From assembly GCA_021740915.1 (NCBI GenBank), contig JAIOYW010000016.1:1-64000 (forward strand): DNA of 64,000 nucleotides. Reading direction: 5' to 3'. The stretch's first letter is position 1; each line of letters opens with the position of its first letter. A program made the position numbers and the translations under genes. The DNA comes from Ignavibacteriales bacterium. GTDB lineage: Bacteria > Bacteroidota > Ignavibacteria > Ignavibacteriales > Melioribacteraceae. Below the pieces are notes generated by a model. The model ran no database searches, was not told where the DNA came from, and was given only the letters and a program-made list of their open reading frames with translations. Below, in pieces: positions 56,373 through 64,000 of this stretch.

Positions 56373-57499
56373 GATCGATCCATAATAATAATATTCGCAA
56401 TTTCCCTTGCTGCAATTTCGAGAGCTCTTTCAAACTCAGAAATTGAATTTTCAATATCAGGGAAATAATCAGAAAACTTAAAAATAATGAAATTTTCACT
56501 TAAGAAATCCACCTCAGAACTTCCGGTTATAAAAATTCCTTTTTTCTTTGATTCCTTAATTTTTTCTATAACCCAACCGGCAGCTTTATTGCCTTTTGAT
56601 TGAGAATCAAGTTTTCCTTCTCCCGTGATGACAATATCACTAAGCGCCACTTTATTTTCAATATCCGGAAGAGAAGATAGAAATTCCCTGAAAGAAATTG
56701 TGCAGGCATTAAAAAAAAGGATTAATCCTGCTGCTAATCCTCCTCCAGCTCCTGATAATTTGTCCGGAACTTTGGATAATCCCGAATAAACTCTTAAAAA
56801 TTGTTCCGCTCCGGATTCAAGAATTTCAACCTCTCTTTCATCAGCACCCTTTTGTGGCCCAAACACTCTTGCCGCTCCTGATTGACCAGTCAATGGATTT
56901 GAAACATCAAGGACCAAAGTGATCTTTGGGAAATTCGACTGGTAATCCCAAAATATTGAGTGTATTTCAGGAAAGTTTTCTGGTATTGGGTCCAGCAGTT
57001 TTCCATACTTATCTGAAATTTTTAGACCAAATTCACTCAATGCCCCAATACCAAGATCATTAGTTCCAGTACCGCCAATTCCAATAACGAATTCAAACTC
57101 TCCATTATACAAATCATTTAATTTCTTAAGCATAACACCAAGACTCGAAGAATTTCGCTTAAGAATACTTCGATTTTTATTCGAAAATAAATTCAGCCCT
57201 ACCAGATCTGCCGATTCGATATAAATTTTTTTCCCAATAGCATCTTCAAGATATTTTACAGAGTTTTCTCCGGACTTTGAGAAAGATGCTATGCTTATCC
57301 CCATTTCCTGAAATCCATAATAGTAGCATATTACTCTAAGGAATCCGTCTCCACCATCACTTAAAGGACATTGTGAGATAGTGATATCATTGTAGCCATG
57401 GGCTACCATGGCTTGTTTAAACTGCCCGGCAAACTGATTTGTCGCCGAGACACTGTCAGCGCATCCTTTAAAGCTGTTGAGTGCAATACAAATATTCAT
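56369..57499 (-). CDS. Glycerate kinase (GckA/GlxK family)
   Basis: This 376-aa kinase should phosphorylate glycerate to 2-phosphoglycerate. Conserved blocks: ALNSFKGCADSVSA, CPLSDGGDGFLRVI, GIGGTGTNDLGIGALSEFG, LVLDVSNPLTGQSGAARVFGPQKGA and GAGGGLAAGL, then DIVITGEGKLDSQS. It overlaps thyA by 4 nt and lies 4 nt after the HIT gene. Confidence 0.92.
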   Translation of the reverse strand: MNICIALNSFKGCADSVSATNQFAGQFKQAMVAHGYNDITISQCPLSDGGDGFLRVICYYYGFQEMGISIASFSKSGENSVKYLEDAIGKKIYIESADLVGLNLFSNKNRSILKRNSSSLGVMLKKLNDLYNGEFEFVIGIGGTGTNDLGIGALSEFGLKISDKYGKLLDPIPENFPEIHSIFWDYQSNFPKITLVLDVSNPLTGQSGAARVFGPQKGADEREVEILESGAEQFLRVYSGLSKVPDKLSGAGGGLAAGLILFFNACTISFREFLSSLPDIENKVALSDIVITGEGKLDSQSKGNKAAGWVIEKIKESKKKGIFITGSSEVDFLSENFIIFKFSDYFPDIENSISEFERALEIAAREIANIIIMDRS

Positions 57500-57503
57500 T
57501 TCC

Positions 57504-58007
57504 TTATGCTGAACTTTTCCTGAATTCTTCAGTCAGTTTTGTTCTGAGATCAATAAGATCCTGAGAGATAACTTTAATTTCGCCAAGAACCGGCATAAAG
57601 TTTGTGTCACCCGTCCACCTCGGCACTAAATGAAAATGAAGATGCGACGCGATACCGGCTCCAGCTGCTTTTCCCAGATTCGCACCCATATTATAGCCAT
57701 GAGGCCTTATAAGTTCATCTAGTGCTGAAATCGCCTTCCGCAGTAAATCATTAATCTCCTCTGCTTCATCCTTATTAAGGTCAAGGAAAGATGATTTATG
57801 ATTATTTGGAACAACCATCAGATGCCCGTTATTGTATGGGTACAGGTTGAGCATCACAAATGCATTTTCTCCCTGATAACATTTCATCGAATCGACTTCA
57901 GGAATTTTCCCGTCTCTTTCGAGGCAAAAAACACATTCTTCAATTTCCGGTTTACTCTTGAAAGAATCAATATACTTTCCACGCCAGGGTGACCACAATT
58001 TTTCCAT
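57504..58007 (-). CDS. HIT-family nucleotide phosphohydrolase/transferase
   Basis: This 167-aa protein has the histidine triad H122-x-H124-x-H126 (SHLHFHLVPRW) and an N-terminal CVFC pair typical of the Ap4A phosphorylase-like HIT group that begins LWSPWRGKYID. It may hydrolyse dinucleoside polyphosphates or AMP-linked compounds. It is the first gene downstream of the EF-G terminator and may head the minus-strand run that ends at nfeD. Confidence 0.92.
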   Translation of the reverse strand: MEKLWSPWRGKYIDSFKSKPEIEECVFCLERDGKIPEVDSMKCYQGENAFVMLNLYPYNNGHLMVVPNNHKSSFLDLNKDEAEEINDLLRKAISALDELIRPHGYNMGANLGKAAGAGIASHLHFHLVPRWTGDTNFMPVLGEIKVISQDLIDLRTKLTEEFRKSSA

Positions 58008-58020
58008 TCGAACCTCATAA

Positions 58021-58063
58021 ATAAAAAAACCGGGCTGAACAAATAAATAAGTTCAAGCCCGGT
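58021..58063 (-). terminator. Intrinsic terminator after the EF-G paralogue
   Basis: On the minus strand, ACCGGGCTTGAAC and GTTCAGCCCGGT arms (one bulge) are followed by a seven-T run. It ends the EF-G transcript 20 nt past the stop. Confidence 0.85.
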
Positions 58064-58082
58064 AAACTCAGAAAAACCAATT

Positions 58083-60173
58083 TTATTCTTCTTCTTTAGA
58101 TTTATTATAATCTTCAATAATCTTGGATTCAATTTCTTTTGGAACCTCTTCATAATGTGAGAATTCCCGTGAATGTGTTCCTCTGCCTGCAGTAAGACTA
58201 CGAAGGTTTGTCGAGTACTTGTACAATTCACCAAGTGGTACTTTTGCTTTAATTATCTGAAAAAGTCCTGCAGAATCCATACCAAGAATTTTACCTCTTC
58301 TGCTTGAAATATCACCCATAACATCACCCATAAACTCTTCAGGGACTTTGATGGTAATATCATAAATCGGTTCAAGTATCACCGGGTTAGCTGCAAGAAA
58401 TCCTTTTTTGAATGCCTGAGCAGCAGCAATTTTAAAAGATATTTCATCGGAGTCAACGTTGTGGTAAGTACCATCAAAAAGTGTGACCTTAACGTCAATA
58501 ACTTTGCTTCCGGTAAGAATACCTTTTACCATGATTTCATTCAATCCCTTTTCAACAGCGGGAATAAATCTTCCCGGTACTACTCCGCCAACAATTGCAT
58601 CCACAAATTCGTATCCGCTGCCCCGAGTAACCGGATCAAGTTTAAGATGCACGTGACCATACTGTCCTCTGCCGCCTGATTGTTTTTTGTGTTTGTACTC
58701 AGCATCCTGGCAGGACCCCTTTATTGTTTCCCGGTAGGGGATTCTGGGTTCAACAAGGTCCACATCAACATTATATCTGTCCTTGAGCATCTTGACAGCT
58801 AAATTTAACTGAAGCTCTCCCTGCCCTGAAATAATCGTCTGTCCGATTTCAGGATCAAATACTACTTTAAGTGTTGGGTCTTCTTCATGAACTGTATGAA
58901 GACCAGTAGATATCTTGTCCTCATCACCTTTTGATTTAGGTTTAACAGCACCCCTGATGATAGGCTGCGGAAAATCAATTGGAGCCATTTTAACAGTAAA
59001 ATTTTTGGTGCAAAGTGTATCACCTGTGTGAGTGTCTTTAAGTTTTACGACAGCGCCAATATCTCCGGCCATCAATTGTCCAACTTCTTTCCTTTCTTTT
59101 CCGTTCAATATGAAAAATTGACCAATTCTTTCAGTTTTGTCACGATTAGAATTATAAAGATCAATTCCATGCTGCAGTGTTCCGGAGAAAACCTTGAAAA
59201 TAGAAAGCTCACCAACATGTGCTTCTGAAAGTGATTTGAATATCTGGAGAACAAGTTCACCCTTTGGGTCGCATTTAACCTCAACTGTTGTCCCGGAGTC
59301 TGCAAGTTCGCCCTTCACAACAACCTTGTCAGCTGGTGACGGGAAATATTTTGAAGCAAATTCAAGGAAATTCTGAACACCGACTCCTTTTAAAGCAGAT
59401 ACTGCAAACATCGGAATAAGACTACCGTCCAGGATAGATTGTTTTAATCCTTCTTCGATTTCCTCATCGGTCAGACTGCCTTCTTCAAAGAATTTATTCA
59501 TAAGTTCTTCATTAGACTCGGCAATCTTCTCAATAAGTTCTTCGCGAAAAGCATTTGCTTTATCAAGGACATCAGCAGGAATTTCAGAGAGAGTGAATTT
59601 CCGGCTTGCTGCATCCTCGTATTTATAAACTTTCATCTTAATAAGATCAACGACAGAATCTACTGCAAGACCTTCTTTGAGGGGAAAAGTAACAACAGTT
59701 ACGTCATTGCTCAGATGGCTTTTTGCTGACTCTATTACATTATCAAAATTAGAGTGTTCATTATCGATTTTATTTACAACCAGCGCAAGTGAAACATTCT
59801 GGGATTTTGCCATTTCCCATGTGGTCTCTGTTCCAACTTCAATTCCTTCAGCTCCCTTTGCCACACACACAGCCATATCAACAACATGGAGGCTACCGAC
59901 TACCTGTCCGCTGAAATCAGAGTAACCAGGAGTATCCATAATATTGAGTTTGGTGCCGTTTAATTCAGCGTGAAGAGGTGTAGCTGAAATGGATATTTGT
60001 CTTTCAATTTCATTTTTATTGTAATCGGATACTGTGCTCCCTTCATCAATATTTCCGATTCTGTTGATTTCATTACAGGTATAAAGAATGACCTCGGACA
60101 ATGTGGTTTTCCCGCTTCCCCCATGCCCGATAAACGCAAGATTCCTGATATTTTCAGGGTTATATTCTTTCAA
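58083..60173 (-). CDS. Elongation factor G paralogue with altered G3 motif
   Basis: This 696-aa protein has the five-domain EF-G layout but differs from the standard FusA in its GTPase centre. The P-loop is GHGGSGKT (16-23) instead of GHIDAGKT, and the G3 motif is DTPGYSDF with Tyr84 in place of the catalytic histidine. NKID is intact. The later domains are standard (GQGELQLNLAVKML, RGQYGHVHLKLDP, HNVDSDEISFKIAAAQAFKKG, EPIYDITIKVPEEFMGDVMGDISSRRG). It belongs to the EF-G2-like group. Such proteins bind GTP, and some act in recycling or in stress; the role here is inference. Confidence 0.88.
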   Translation of the reverse strand: MKEYNPENIRNLAFIGHGGSGKTTLSEVILYTCNEINRIGNIDEGSTVSDYNKNEIERQISISATPLHAELNGTKLNIMDTPGYSDFSGQVVGSLHVVDMAVCVAKGAEGIEVGTETTWEMAKSQNVSLALVVNKIDNEHSNFDNVIESAKSHLSNDVTVVTFPLKEGLAVDSVVDLIKMKVYKYEDAASRKFTLSEIPADVLDKANAFREELIEKIAESNEELMNKFFEEGSLTDEEIEEGLKQSILDGSLIPMFAVSALKGVGVQNFLEFASKYFPSPADKVVVKGELADSGTTVEVKCDPKGELVLQIFKSLSEAHVGELSIFKVFSGTLQHGIDLYNSNRDKTERIGQFFILNGKERKEVGQLMAGDIGAVVKLKDTHTGDTLCTKNFTVKMAPIDFPQPIIRGAVKPKSKGDEDKISTGLHTVHEEDPTLKVVFDPEIGQTIISGQGELQLNLAVKMLKDRYNVDVDLVEPRIPYRETIKGSCQDAEYKHKKQSGGRGQYGHVHLKLDPVTRGSGYEFVDAIVGGVVPGRFIPAVEKGLNEIMVKGILTGSKVIDVKVTLFDGTYHNVDSDEISFKIAAAQAFKKGFLAANPVILEPIYDITIKVPEEFMGDVMGDISSRRGKILGMDSAGLFQIIKAKVPLGELYKYSTNLRSLTAGRGTHSREFSHYEEVPKEIESKIIEDYNKSKEEE

Positions 60174-60221
60174 AAGATCCTCCGATAGATTTATTTACTA
60201 AAATTTTTGACGAGATAAGAT

Positions 60222-60599
60222 TTAAGAAGTGATATTCCTCCAGAAAGCAGATATGCCATTAGACATCGCACGCAGGTTATTAACTAACACTCTGGCAGGA
60301 TTCTCTGTTTTAAGATGTGTTACCAGTGAAGTAACACCGCTGATCTGTGTTTTGAAATTATCAAGAATGGAGTCTAATTGTGAGAGTCTGTTTTCGACTA
60401 TTGTAAGTGTGCTGTTTAATTTATCTGACAAATTCATAATCGAATCAATTAACGGATCGAGTTTAGAATTAAGTGATCGGATCTCCTCAAGAAGATCCCC
60501 GATTACAGATCCGATCCGCTTAACTGTAATACCAATCTGTAGAATTGCAAAAATCGAAACAATTAGTAATACTGATATTAGAATTTCAATGAAGTCCAT
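60222..60599 (-). CDS. DUF948-type membrane protein
   Basis: This 125-aa protein has one N-terminal helix (about 6-26) followed by a long amphipathic coiled-coil (LLEEIRSLNSKLDPLIDSIMNLSDKLNSTL). It fits DUF948, a general-stress envelope family found next to YtxH genes. It follows the YtxH gene by 7 nt. Confidence 0.8.
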   Translation of the reverse strand: MDFIEILISVLLIVSIFAILQIGITVKRIGSVIGDLLEEIRSLNSKLDPLIDSIMNLSDKLNSTLTIVENRLSQLDSILDNFKTQISGVTSLVTHLKTENPARVLVNNLRAMSNGISAFWRNITS

Positions 60600-60606
60600 T
60601 TTTCAA

Positions 60607-61020
60607 TTATGATTTTGAACTTTTGTATGCAGAAACTCCGGCATTTATGGCAGTTTTGACTCTTGAACTTTCTTCATCAAATGTTTTTTTGCCAGTTTCA
60701 ACCAAATTACTTGTCTTTCCGCGTGCATTGCTCAGAACTTCTTCAGCTTCATGCAATAATCCTTCAACTTTGGTTTTTGTTTCTGAAATCAAAGCTTCAG
60801 ATTTTTTTTTACCTTCATTTATCAATTGTGAGGCTTTTACTTTGGCTTGTTCAAGCTGCACTTCTGCTTCATCAAGATACTCAGAAGATTTTTGTTTGAT
60901 CTCTGATCTGAGTTCCTTCCCCGATTTAGGTGCTGTTAATAATGCGACTAAAGCCCCTACCAAACCACCAGCCATAAACCCTAACATCATACCTTTACCG
61001 AATTCATTATTCTCTGCCAT
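60607..61020 (-). CDS. YtxH-family envelope protein
   Basis: This 137-aa protein opens with a glycine-rich membrane segment (FGKGMMLGFMAGGLVGALVALLTAPKSGKELRSEI), the YtxH hallmark, then a coiled-coil rich in Lys, Glu and Ala. YtxH and DUF948 genes are usually paired, as here, and are stress-linked. AGGAGG lies ahead of the ATG. Confidence 0.88.
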   Translation of the reverse strand: MAENNEFGKGMMLGFMAGGLVGALVALLTAPKSGKELRSEIKQKSSEYLDEAEVQLEQAKVKASQLINEGKKKSEALISETKTKVEGLLHEAEEVLSNARGKTSNLVETGKKTFDEESSRVKTAINAGVSAYKSSKS

Positions 61021-61375
61021 TTATTCCTCCGTTATTTAAGTTCTATATTTAAAAAATAATAACCTTATGATTCAAAATCAAGGATAAACATGTCGAATCA
61101 AATTATAAATTAACACTTTTGCTTAATTTGGAATCCATAAGACTTTATCTGTTACATCAAAATTTCCCTTAAAACTTCACTTATTGAACGCATCAATTGA
61201 TGCGCTGTAATTATTAATTTAACCATGTTTAAAAACACTATCTATTTCCCCAACCAGACCGGCACATATTATGCCTGAAACGCTCCCGGTAAGACAAACG
61301 CTAAGAGGATAATAGGATTTTCATATGCTCTTTGAATTATTATTACACGGAAATTAAAACAATAATTTAGTCCAT
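61021..61375. other. AT-rich intergenic region with one palindrome
   Basis: This 355-nt gap separates the YtxH gene from the UPF0104-type gene; both run on the minus strand. I see no gene. The only clear structure is the 16-bp perfect palindrome at 61189..61204. A promoter for the ytxH-type gene must lie here, but no exact consensus could be found. Confidence 0.6.
61189..61204. repeat. Perfect 16-bp palindrome CGCATCAATTGATGCG
   Basis: A continuous palindrome with no spacer, in AT-rich sequence about 170 nt upstream of the ytxH-type gene start. It could be a dimeric regulator site. No T-run follows on either strand, so it is not a terminator. Confidence 0.6.
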
Positions 61376-62326
61376 TTATTCAGATTCAGCTATTTTTCCA
61401 TAAATTCTCTGATAAGCAAAAATATGAAAAATACCAAGAATTACAGCAAACCAAAGTGTGACAGTGCGAAGTAAAATTGTTGATGCAACTGCGATATCTA
61501 ACTTTGACCCAAACCTTACAAGAAGGAAACCAAGTGATCCTTCAGTAACACCAAGTCCGGCAGGCAGCATCGAAACTGAACCTGCAATTGTGGCAAATGA
61601 ATAAATATAAGTTGCAGCAAATAATGTTGTATCCTGAGAAAAGCCGCTGAGGATCAGATAAAATCCCAAACATTCAAAAAACCAGGATACGATGCTTAAT
61701 AACGTCATTTTAATCAGAGGTATGGGTTTGAGGAGTTGCGATGCAGAATCAAATGAAGTCTGTATATGGTTGCTGAATTTTTTCACAAATGGAACGAAGG
61801 TGATTATTTTTATAAAAAGTTGTCTGGGTTTTTGCGCGACTAAAAATATCACCAGGAACACAAACCCGGTTCCCGTTAAAATGATTAAAACTCCTCCAGT
61901 CCCGAAAACAATTCCACCAAGAGACGCTAAAAGCACAAGTGAGAGTATGTCCGTTATTCTCTCAGAAAGTACGATCGGAGCAGTTTTACTTATCGGATAG
62001 CCGCAAGTCTGTTTTATCATTACCGATTTGAGGACTTCACCCATTTTTCCTGGAGAAATACTCATCACCAATCCACTCATAAATATTCTGAATGAAATCT
62101 TCAGAGGCACATTAAGTTCCAGTTGTTTAACGTAATAGTGCCATTTAAGAAATCGGAAAATATAATTTAAATAAGAACAAATAAGAATGAGTGGGAGCAG
62201 AATCCAGTTAAACGATGCAGCATTTTCAACAATCTTTCCAAAATCAGAATAGACCGAAGCGCCGATATAAATAGCAGTTGCAAGAACAACAGAGATTATT
62301 AGATTTTTTTTAAGATTTTTGTTCAC
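61376..62326 (-). CDS. UPF0104/lysyl-PG synthase-like transmembrane protein
   Basis: This 316-aa protein has eight predicted membrane helices and the family segments ICSYLNYIFRFLKWHYYVKQL, ISPGKMGEVLKSVMI and GVTEGSLGFLLVRFG (PAGLGVTEG). The family resembles the flippase domain of MprF and AglD-type proteins and is implicated in lipid or glycolipid transport. The start overlaps the end of maf by 17 nt. Confidence 0.85.
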   Translation of the reverse strand: MNKNLKKNLIISVVLATAIYIGASVYSDFGKIVENAASFNWILLPLILICSYLNYIFRFLKWHYYVKQLELNVPLKISFRIFMSGLVMSISPGKMGEVLKSVMIKQTCGYPISKTAPIVLSERITDILSLVLLASLGGIVFGTGGVLIILTGTGFVFLVIFLVAQKPRQLFIKIITFVPFVKKFSNHIQTSFDSASQLLKPIPLIKMTLLSIVSWFFECLGFYLILSGFSQDTTLFAATYIYSFATIAGSVSMLPAGLGVTEGSLGFLLVRFGSKLDIAVASTILLRTVTLWFAVILGIFHIFAYQRIYGKIAESE

Positions 62327-62900
62327 CTGAGATTTCCTTCAGCATCAAGTATAAACGGGAAAGGGGTAATCCAACAACATTATAATAACATCCATCGATT
62401 TTTTCAATAAAAACGGCACCGTAATCATCCTGAATACCATACCCTCCTGCTTTATCCATCGGGCTGCCGCCGGCAATATAATCCTTGATCTCCTCGTCCT
62501 GAAGGTTTCTGAAGGTCACTTTAGTAGCAACGAAATCATTTAACTGCCTACCCGCTTTATTATAAACGCTAAGCCCGGTATAAACAACATGTGTCTCACC
62601 ACTCAGTGTTTTAAGCATTCTGAAGGCATCATTTTTATCCTTAGGCTTACCCAGAATTTTCCCATCGATCGCTACAACCGTATCAGCAGTAATAATAGTT
62701 CCATCGGAATGAATAGCTTTTGCCTCATTCATCTTATCACATGAGAGCCTGATGACGGCAGACTGAGGAGACTCGCCGGGAAGAACGATTTCTGGCGTAT
62801 CAACTGAAAATGAATAAAAAGGGATGTTTAAGAGAGTTAAAAGTTTTCTGCGTCGTGGTGAACTTGAAGCAAGATAGAGTGGAGCAATTGAATCGAGCAT
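62310..62900 (-). CDS. maf: Maf-family nucleoside triphosphate pyrophosphatase
   Basis: This 196-aa protein hydrolyses dTTP/UTP or modified nucleotides to monophosphates. LYLASSSPRRRKLL, IITADTVVAIDGKILGKP and GYGIQDDYGAVFIEKIDGCYYNVVGLPL are the conserved motifs. It lies 3 nt after the small secreted protein gene and overlaps the next gene. Confidence 0.93.
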   Translation of the reverse strand: MLDSIAPLYLASSSPRRRKLLTLLNIPFYSFSVDTPEIVLPGESPQSAVIRLSCDKMNEAKAIHSDGTIITADTVVAIDGKILGKPKDKNDAFRMLKTLSGETHVVYTGLSVYNKAGRQLNDFVATKVTFRNLQDEEIKDYIAGGSPMDKAGGYGIQDDYGAVFIEKIDGCYYNVVGLPLSRLYLMLKEISGEQKS

Positions 62901-62903
62901 TTA

Positions 62904-63305
62904 TTAACGGAAAAGAGCCTTTATGCTACCCCATGTTCTCTTTACACTTGATACATTGTGTGAAACCGAGACAAATCCTGAATAGGATTCCTTACCTGCG
63001 GCATCAACAATTTTTAACTGATATACATAGAATGATTCTGTGGATTTATAAGCATTTTTATCTTCGAATTCATAGTAGGAATTATCACCTTTTGCATTAA
63101 CAGATGCAATCTGTGAAACGTTTTCTTTCGAAGTTCCGCGTAAAATTATATATTCCTTTACACCCTCTTCTTTACCGGTCTGCCAGACAAGATAAATGCT
63201 GTTCCCTTCGCTCCTGCCGTGGAAATATTCAATAATGGACCCGGCAAAATAAGTATTTGCCAGAATGAACATAATGAATAATATATTAGTTTTTTTCAAC
63301 CGCAT
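62904..63305 (-). CDS. Small exported fibronectin type III-like protein
   Basis: This 133-aa protein has a signal peptide (MRLKKTNILFIMFILANTYFA) and one domain that looks like fibronectin type III: NSIYLVWQTGKEEGVKEYIILRG, YEFEDKNAYKSTESFYVYQLKIVDAAGKESYSG. No catalytic motif is visible. It is the first gene of a three-gene unit with maf and the UPF0104 gene. A TACTTTTG element lies upstream at 63367..63374, without a matching -33 box. Confidence 0.68.
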   Translation of the reverse strand: MRLKKTNILFIMFILANTYFAGSIIEYFHGRSEGNSIYLVWQTGKEEGVKEYIILRGTSKENVSQIASVNAKGDNSYYEFEDKNAYKSTESFYVYQLKIVDAAGKESYSGFVSVSHNVSSVKRTWGSIKALFR

Positions 63306-63385
63306 AGTTTGTTTGTATAGGAATTAATTTAACTAACGTAATTTAACAAAATATTTTCCATAATTGCAAAAGTAAATTATAAAAT

Positions 63386-63419
63386 TTTGTCCTTGATTTA
63401 AATATAATCATTAGTTTTG
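63386..63419 (+). promoter_or_regulatory. Probable promoter of the MFS transporter gene
   Basis: TTTG at 63386-63389 and TAGTTTTG at 63412-63419 resemble the Bacteroidota promoter, but the spacer is 22 nt rather than 19. The predicted start lies about 20 nt before the ATG. Confidence 0.45.
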
Positions 63420-63447
63420 TGCCGAAGGTCAAAACTAACAGATATTA

Positions 63448-64000
63448 ATGGCGGACTGGAAAAAGAGTTTTATTTTTATTTGGTTTTCACAATTCCTTTC
63501 AATGGTTGGAATGAATGCAGTTGTACCATTCCTTCCGCTATTTATACGCGATCTTGGCGTCGAATCTCAGGAATCCACTGCATATTGGAGCGGACTCGTT
63601 TTTGCGGCTCCATTCTTATTTTCTCTTTTTCTAACTCCCCTCTGGGGAAGTCTGGGAGATAAATACGGCAGGAAAATTATGGCAATCCGGGCAATCTTCG
63701 GACTCGCACTTGCGCAAATTCTTGTCGGACTATCTCAAAATGTCTATCAGCTTTTAGCAGCACGAACCCTGCAGGGAGCGCTGTCAGGATTTGCACCGGC
63801 TGCCATTGCACTTGTCAGCAGCACTGTTCCGCGTGAAAAAAATTCTTATGCACTCGGACTATTACAGACTGCCGTATCATCAGGCAGCCTGTTAGGGCCA
63901 TTTCTTGGGGGACTTCTTTCTGATCTTTTTGGCTTCAGGGCAGTTTTTTTCATTGTAGGCATTTTTATCGCCGGCACTGGTCTCCTTTTCGTGCAGTATG
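63448..64000 (+). CDS. MFS transporter, N-terminal part (runs off the window)
   Basis: The frame from ATG 63448 stays open to the end: 184 codons, about six membrane helices. It begins MADWKKSFIFIWFSQFLSMVG and has the MFS signature GSLGDKYGRKI (loop 2-3) and ARTLQGALSGFAPAA in helix 4. The PFLGGLLSDLFGFRAVFF segment fits the DHA1 drug/proton antiporter group. Its substrate and the C-terminal half are unknown. It is divergent from the fibronectin-like gene. Confidence 0.88.
   Translation, partial: MADWKKSFIFIWFSQFLSMVGMNAVVPFLPLFIRDLGVESQESTAYWSGLVFAAPFLFSLFLTPLWGSLGDKYGRKIMAIRAIFGLALAQILVGLSQNVYQLLAARTLQGALSGFAPAAIALVSSTVPREKNSYALGLLQTAVSSGSLLGPFLGGLLSDLFGFRAVFFIVGIFIAGTGLLFVQY

Noticed and set aside
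60229-61039. Plus-strand frames of 127 and 138 codons
   Set aside because: Antisense to the DUF948 and YtxH genes, with no family resemblance.
63417-63662. Plus-strand 81-codon frame at the right end
   Set aside because: Shadow of the MFS gene in another frame; the MFS frame from 63448 has clear membrane helices and motifs.

Overview
The window is about 64 kb of an AT-rich genome from the Bacteroidota/Chlorobi (FCB) superphylum, most likely an Ignavibacteria-like lineage. Four signals support this. A secreted protein carries a type IX sorting tail with the YPNPFNPST motif (21227..24124), and a PorD-like protein lies at 32045..32929. Three promoters fit the Bacteroidota consensus TTTG-N19-TAnnTTTG. 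There is also a serine palmitoyltransferase ceramide locus. The assignment is inference from gene content; no marker-gene phylogeny was possible. No CRISPR array, insertion sequence, prophage or replication origin was seen.

Layout. 1-0.75 kb: a decayed GIY-YIG gene and a cold-shock gene with a long leader. 0.75-4.8 kb: an MscS channel, then an Rrf2 regulator directly upstream of cytochrome bd oxidase (cydAB), with an 11-bp perfect inverted repeat before the regulator. 4.8-10.7 kb (minus): a MacAB-TolC-like efflux operon with two separate permeases. 10.8-16.3 kb (minus): a CCA-adding enzyme, a membrane-anchored HEXXH peptidase candidate, and a Ser/Thr kinase with an extracytoplasmic propeller. 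16.5-18.6 kb: tRNA-Leu, trigger factor and ClpP, apparently one transcript. 18.7-26.3 kb: a DPP-IV-like peptidase, a large T9SS cargo protein, tRNA-Ala, a PhoD-like phosphatase interrupted by one amber codon, and a small c-type cytochrome.

26.3-32.0 kb contains a Uri-type GIY-YIG protein followed by a probable bacterial ceramide locus: cerR-like reductase, divergent spt and bcerS-like acyltransferase. A HEAT-cyclophilin protein follows. 32.0-36.1 kb: PorD-like protein and two outer-membrane barrel candidates.

36.2-44.4 kb is the most interesting part. A tight plus-strand operon encodes an isocitrate/homoisocitrate dehydrogenase-family enzyme, an HD-fold protein lacking the HD histidine, a homoaconitase-like aconitase, an MmgE/PrpD dehydratase, a fused CitD-CitE protein, CitF and a two-helix membrane protein. 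Together they look like a self-contained tricarboxylate isomerisation and cleavage route, built on an unusual citrate-lyase architecture. I know of no described pathway with this exact set.

44.4-60.2 kb is a long, almost gapless minus-strand housekeeping run: NfeD, agmatinase, YajC, Tgt, a DCC protein, a CorC-like protein, a UbiA-family prenyltransferase, methylmalonyl-CoA mutase large subunit, MutL, DHFR, ThyA, glycerate kinase, a HIT protein and an EF-G paralogue. 60.2-64 kb holds envelope-associated small proteins, a UPF0104-type membrane protein, Maf, a small secreted protein and the start of an MFS transporter cut by the window edge.
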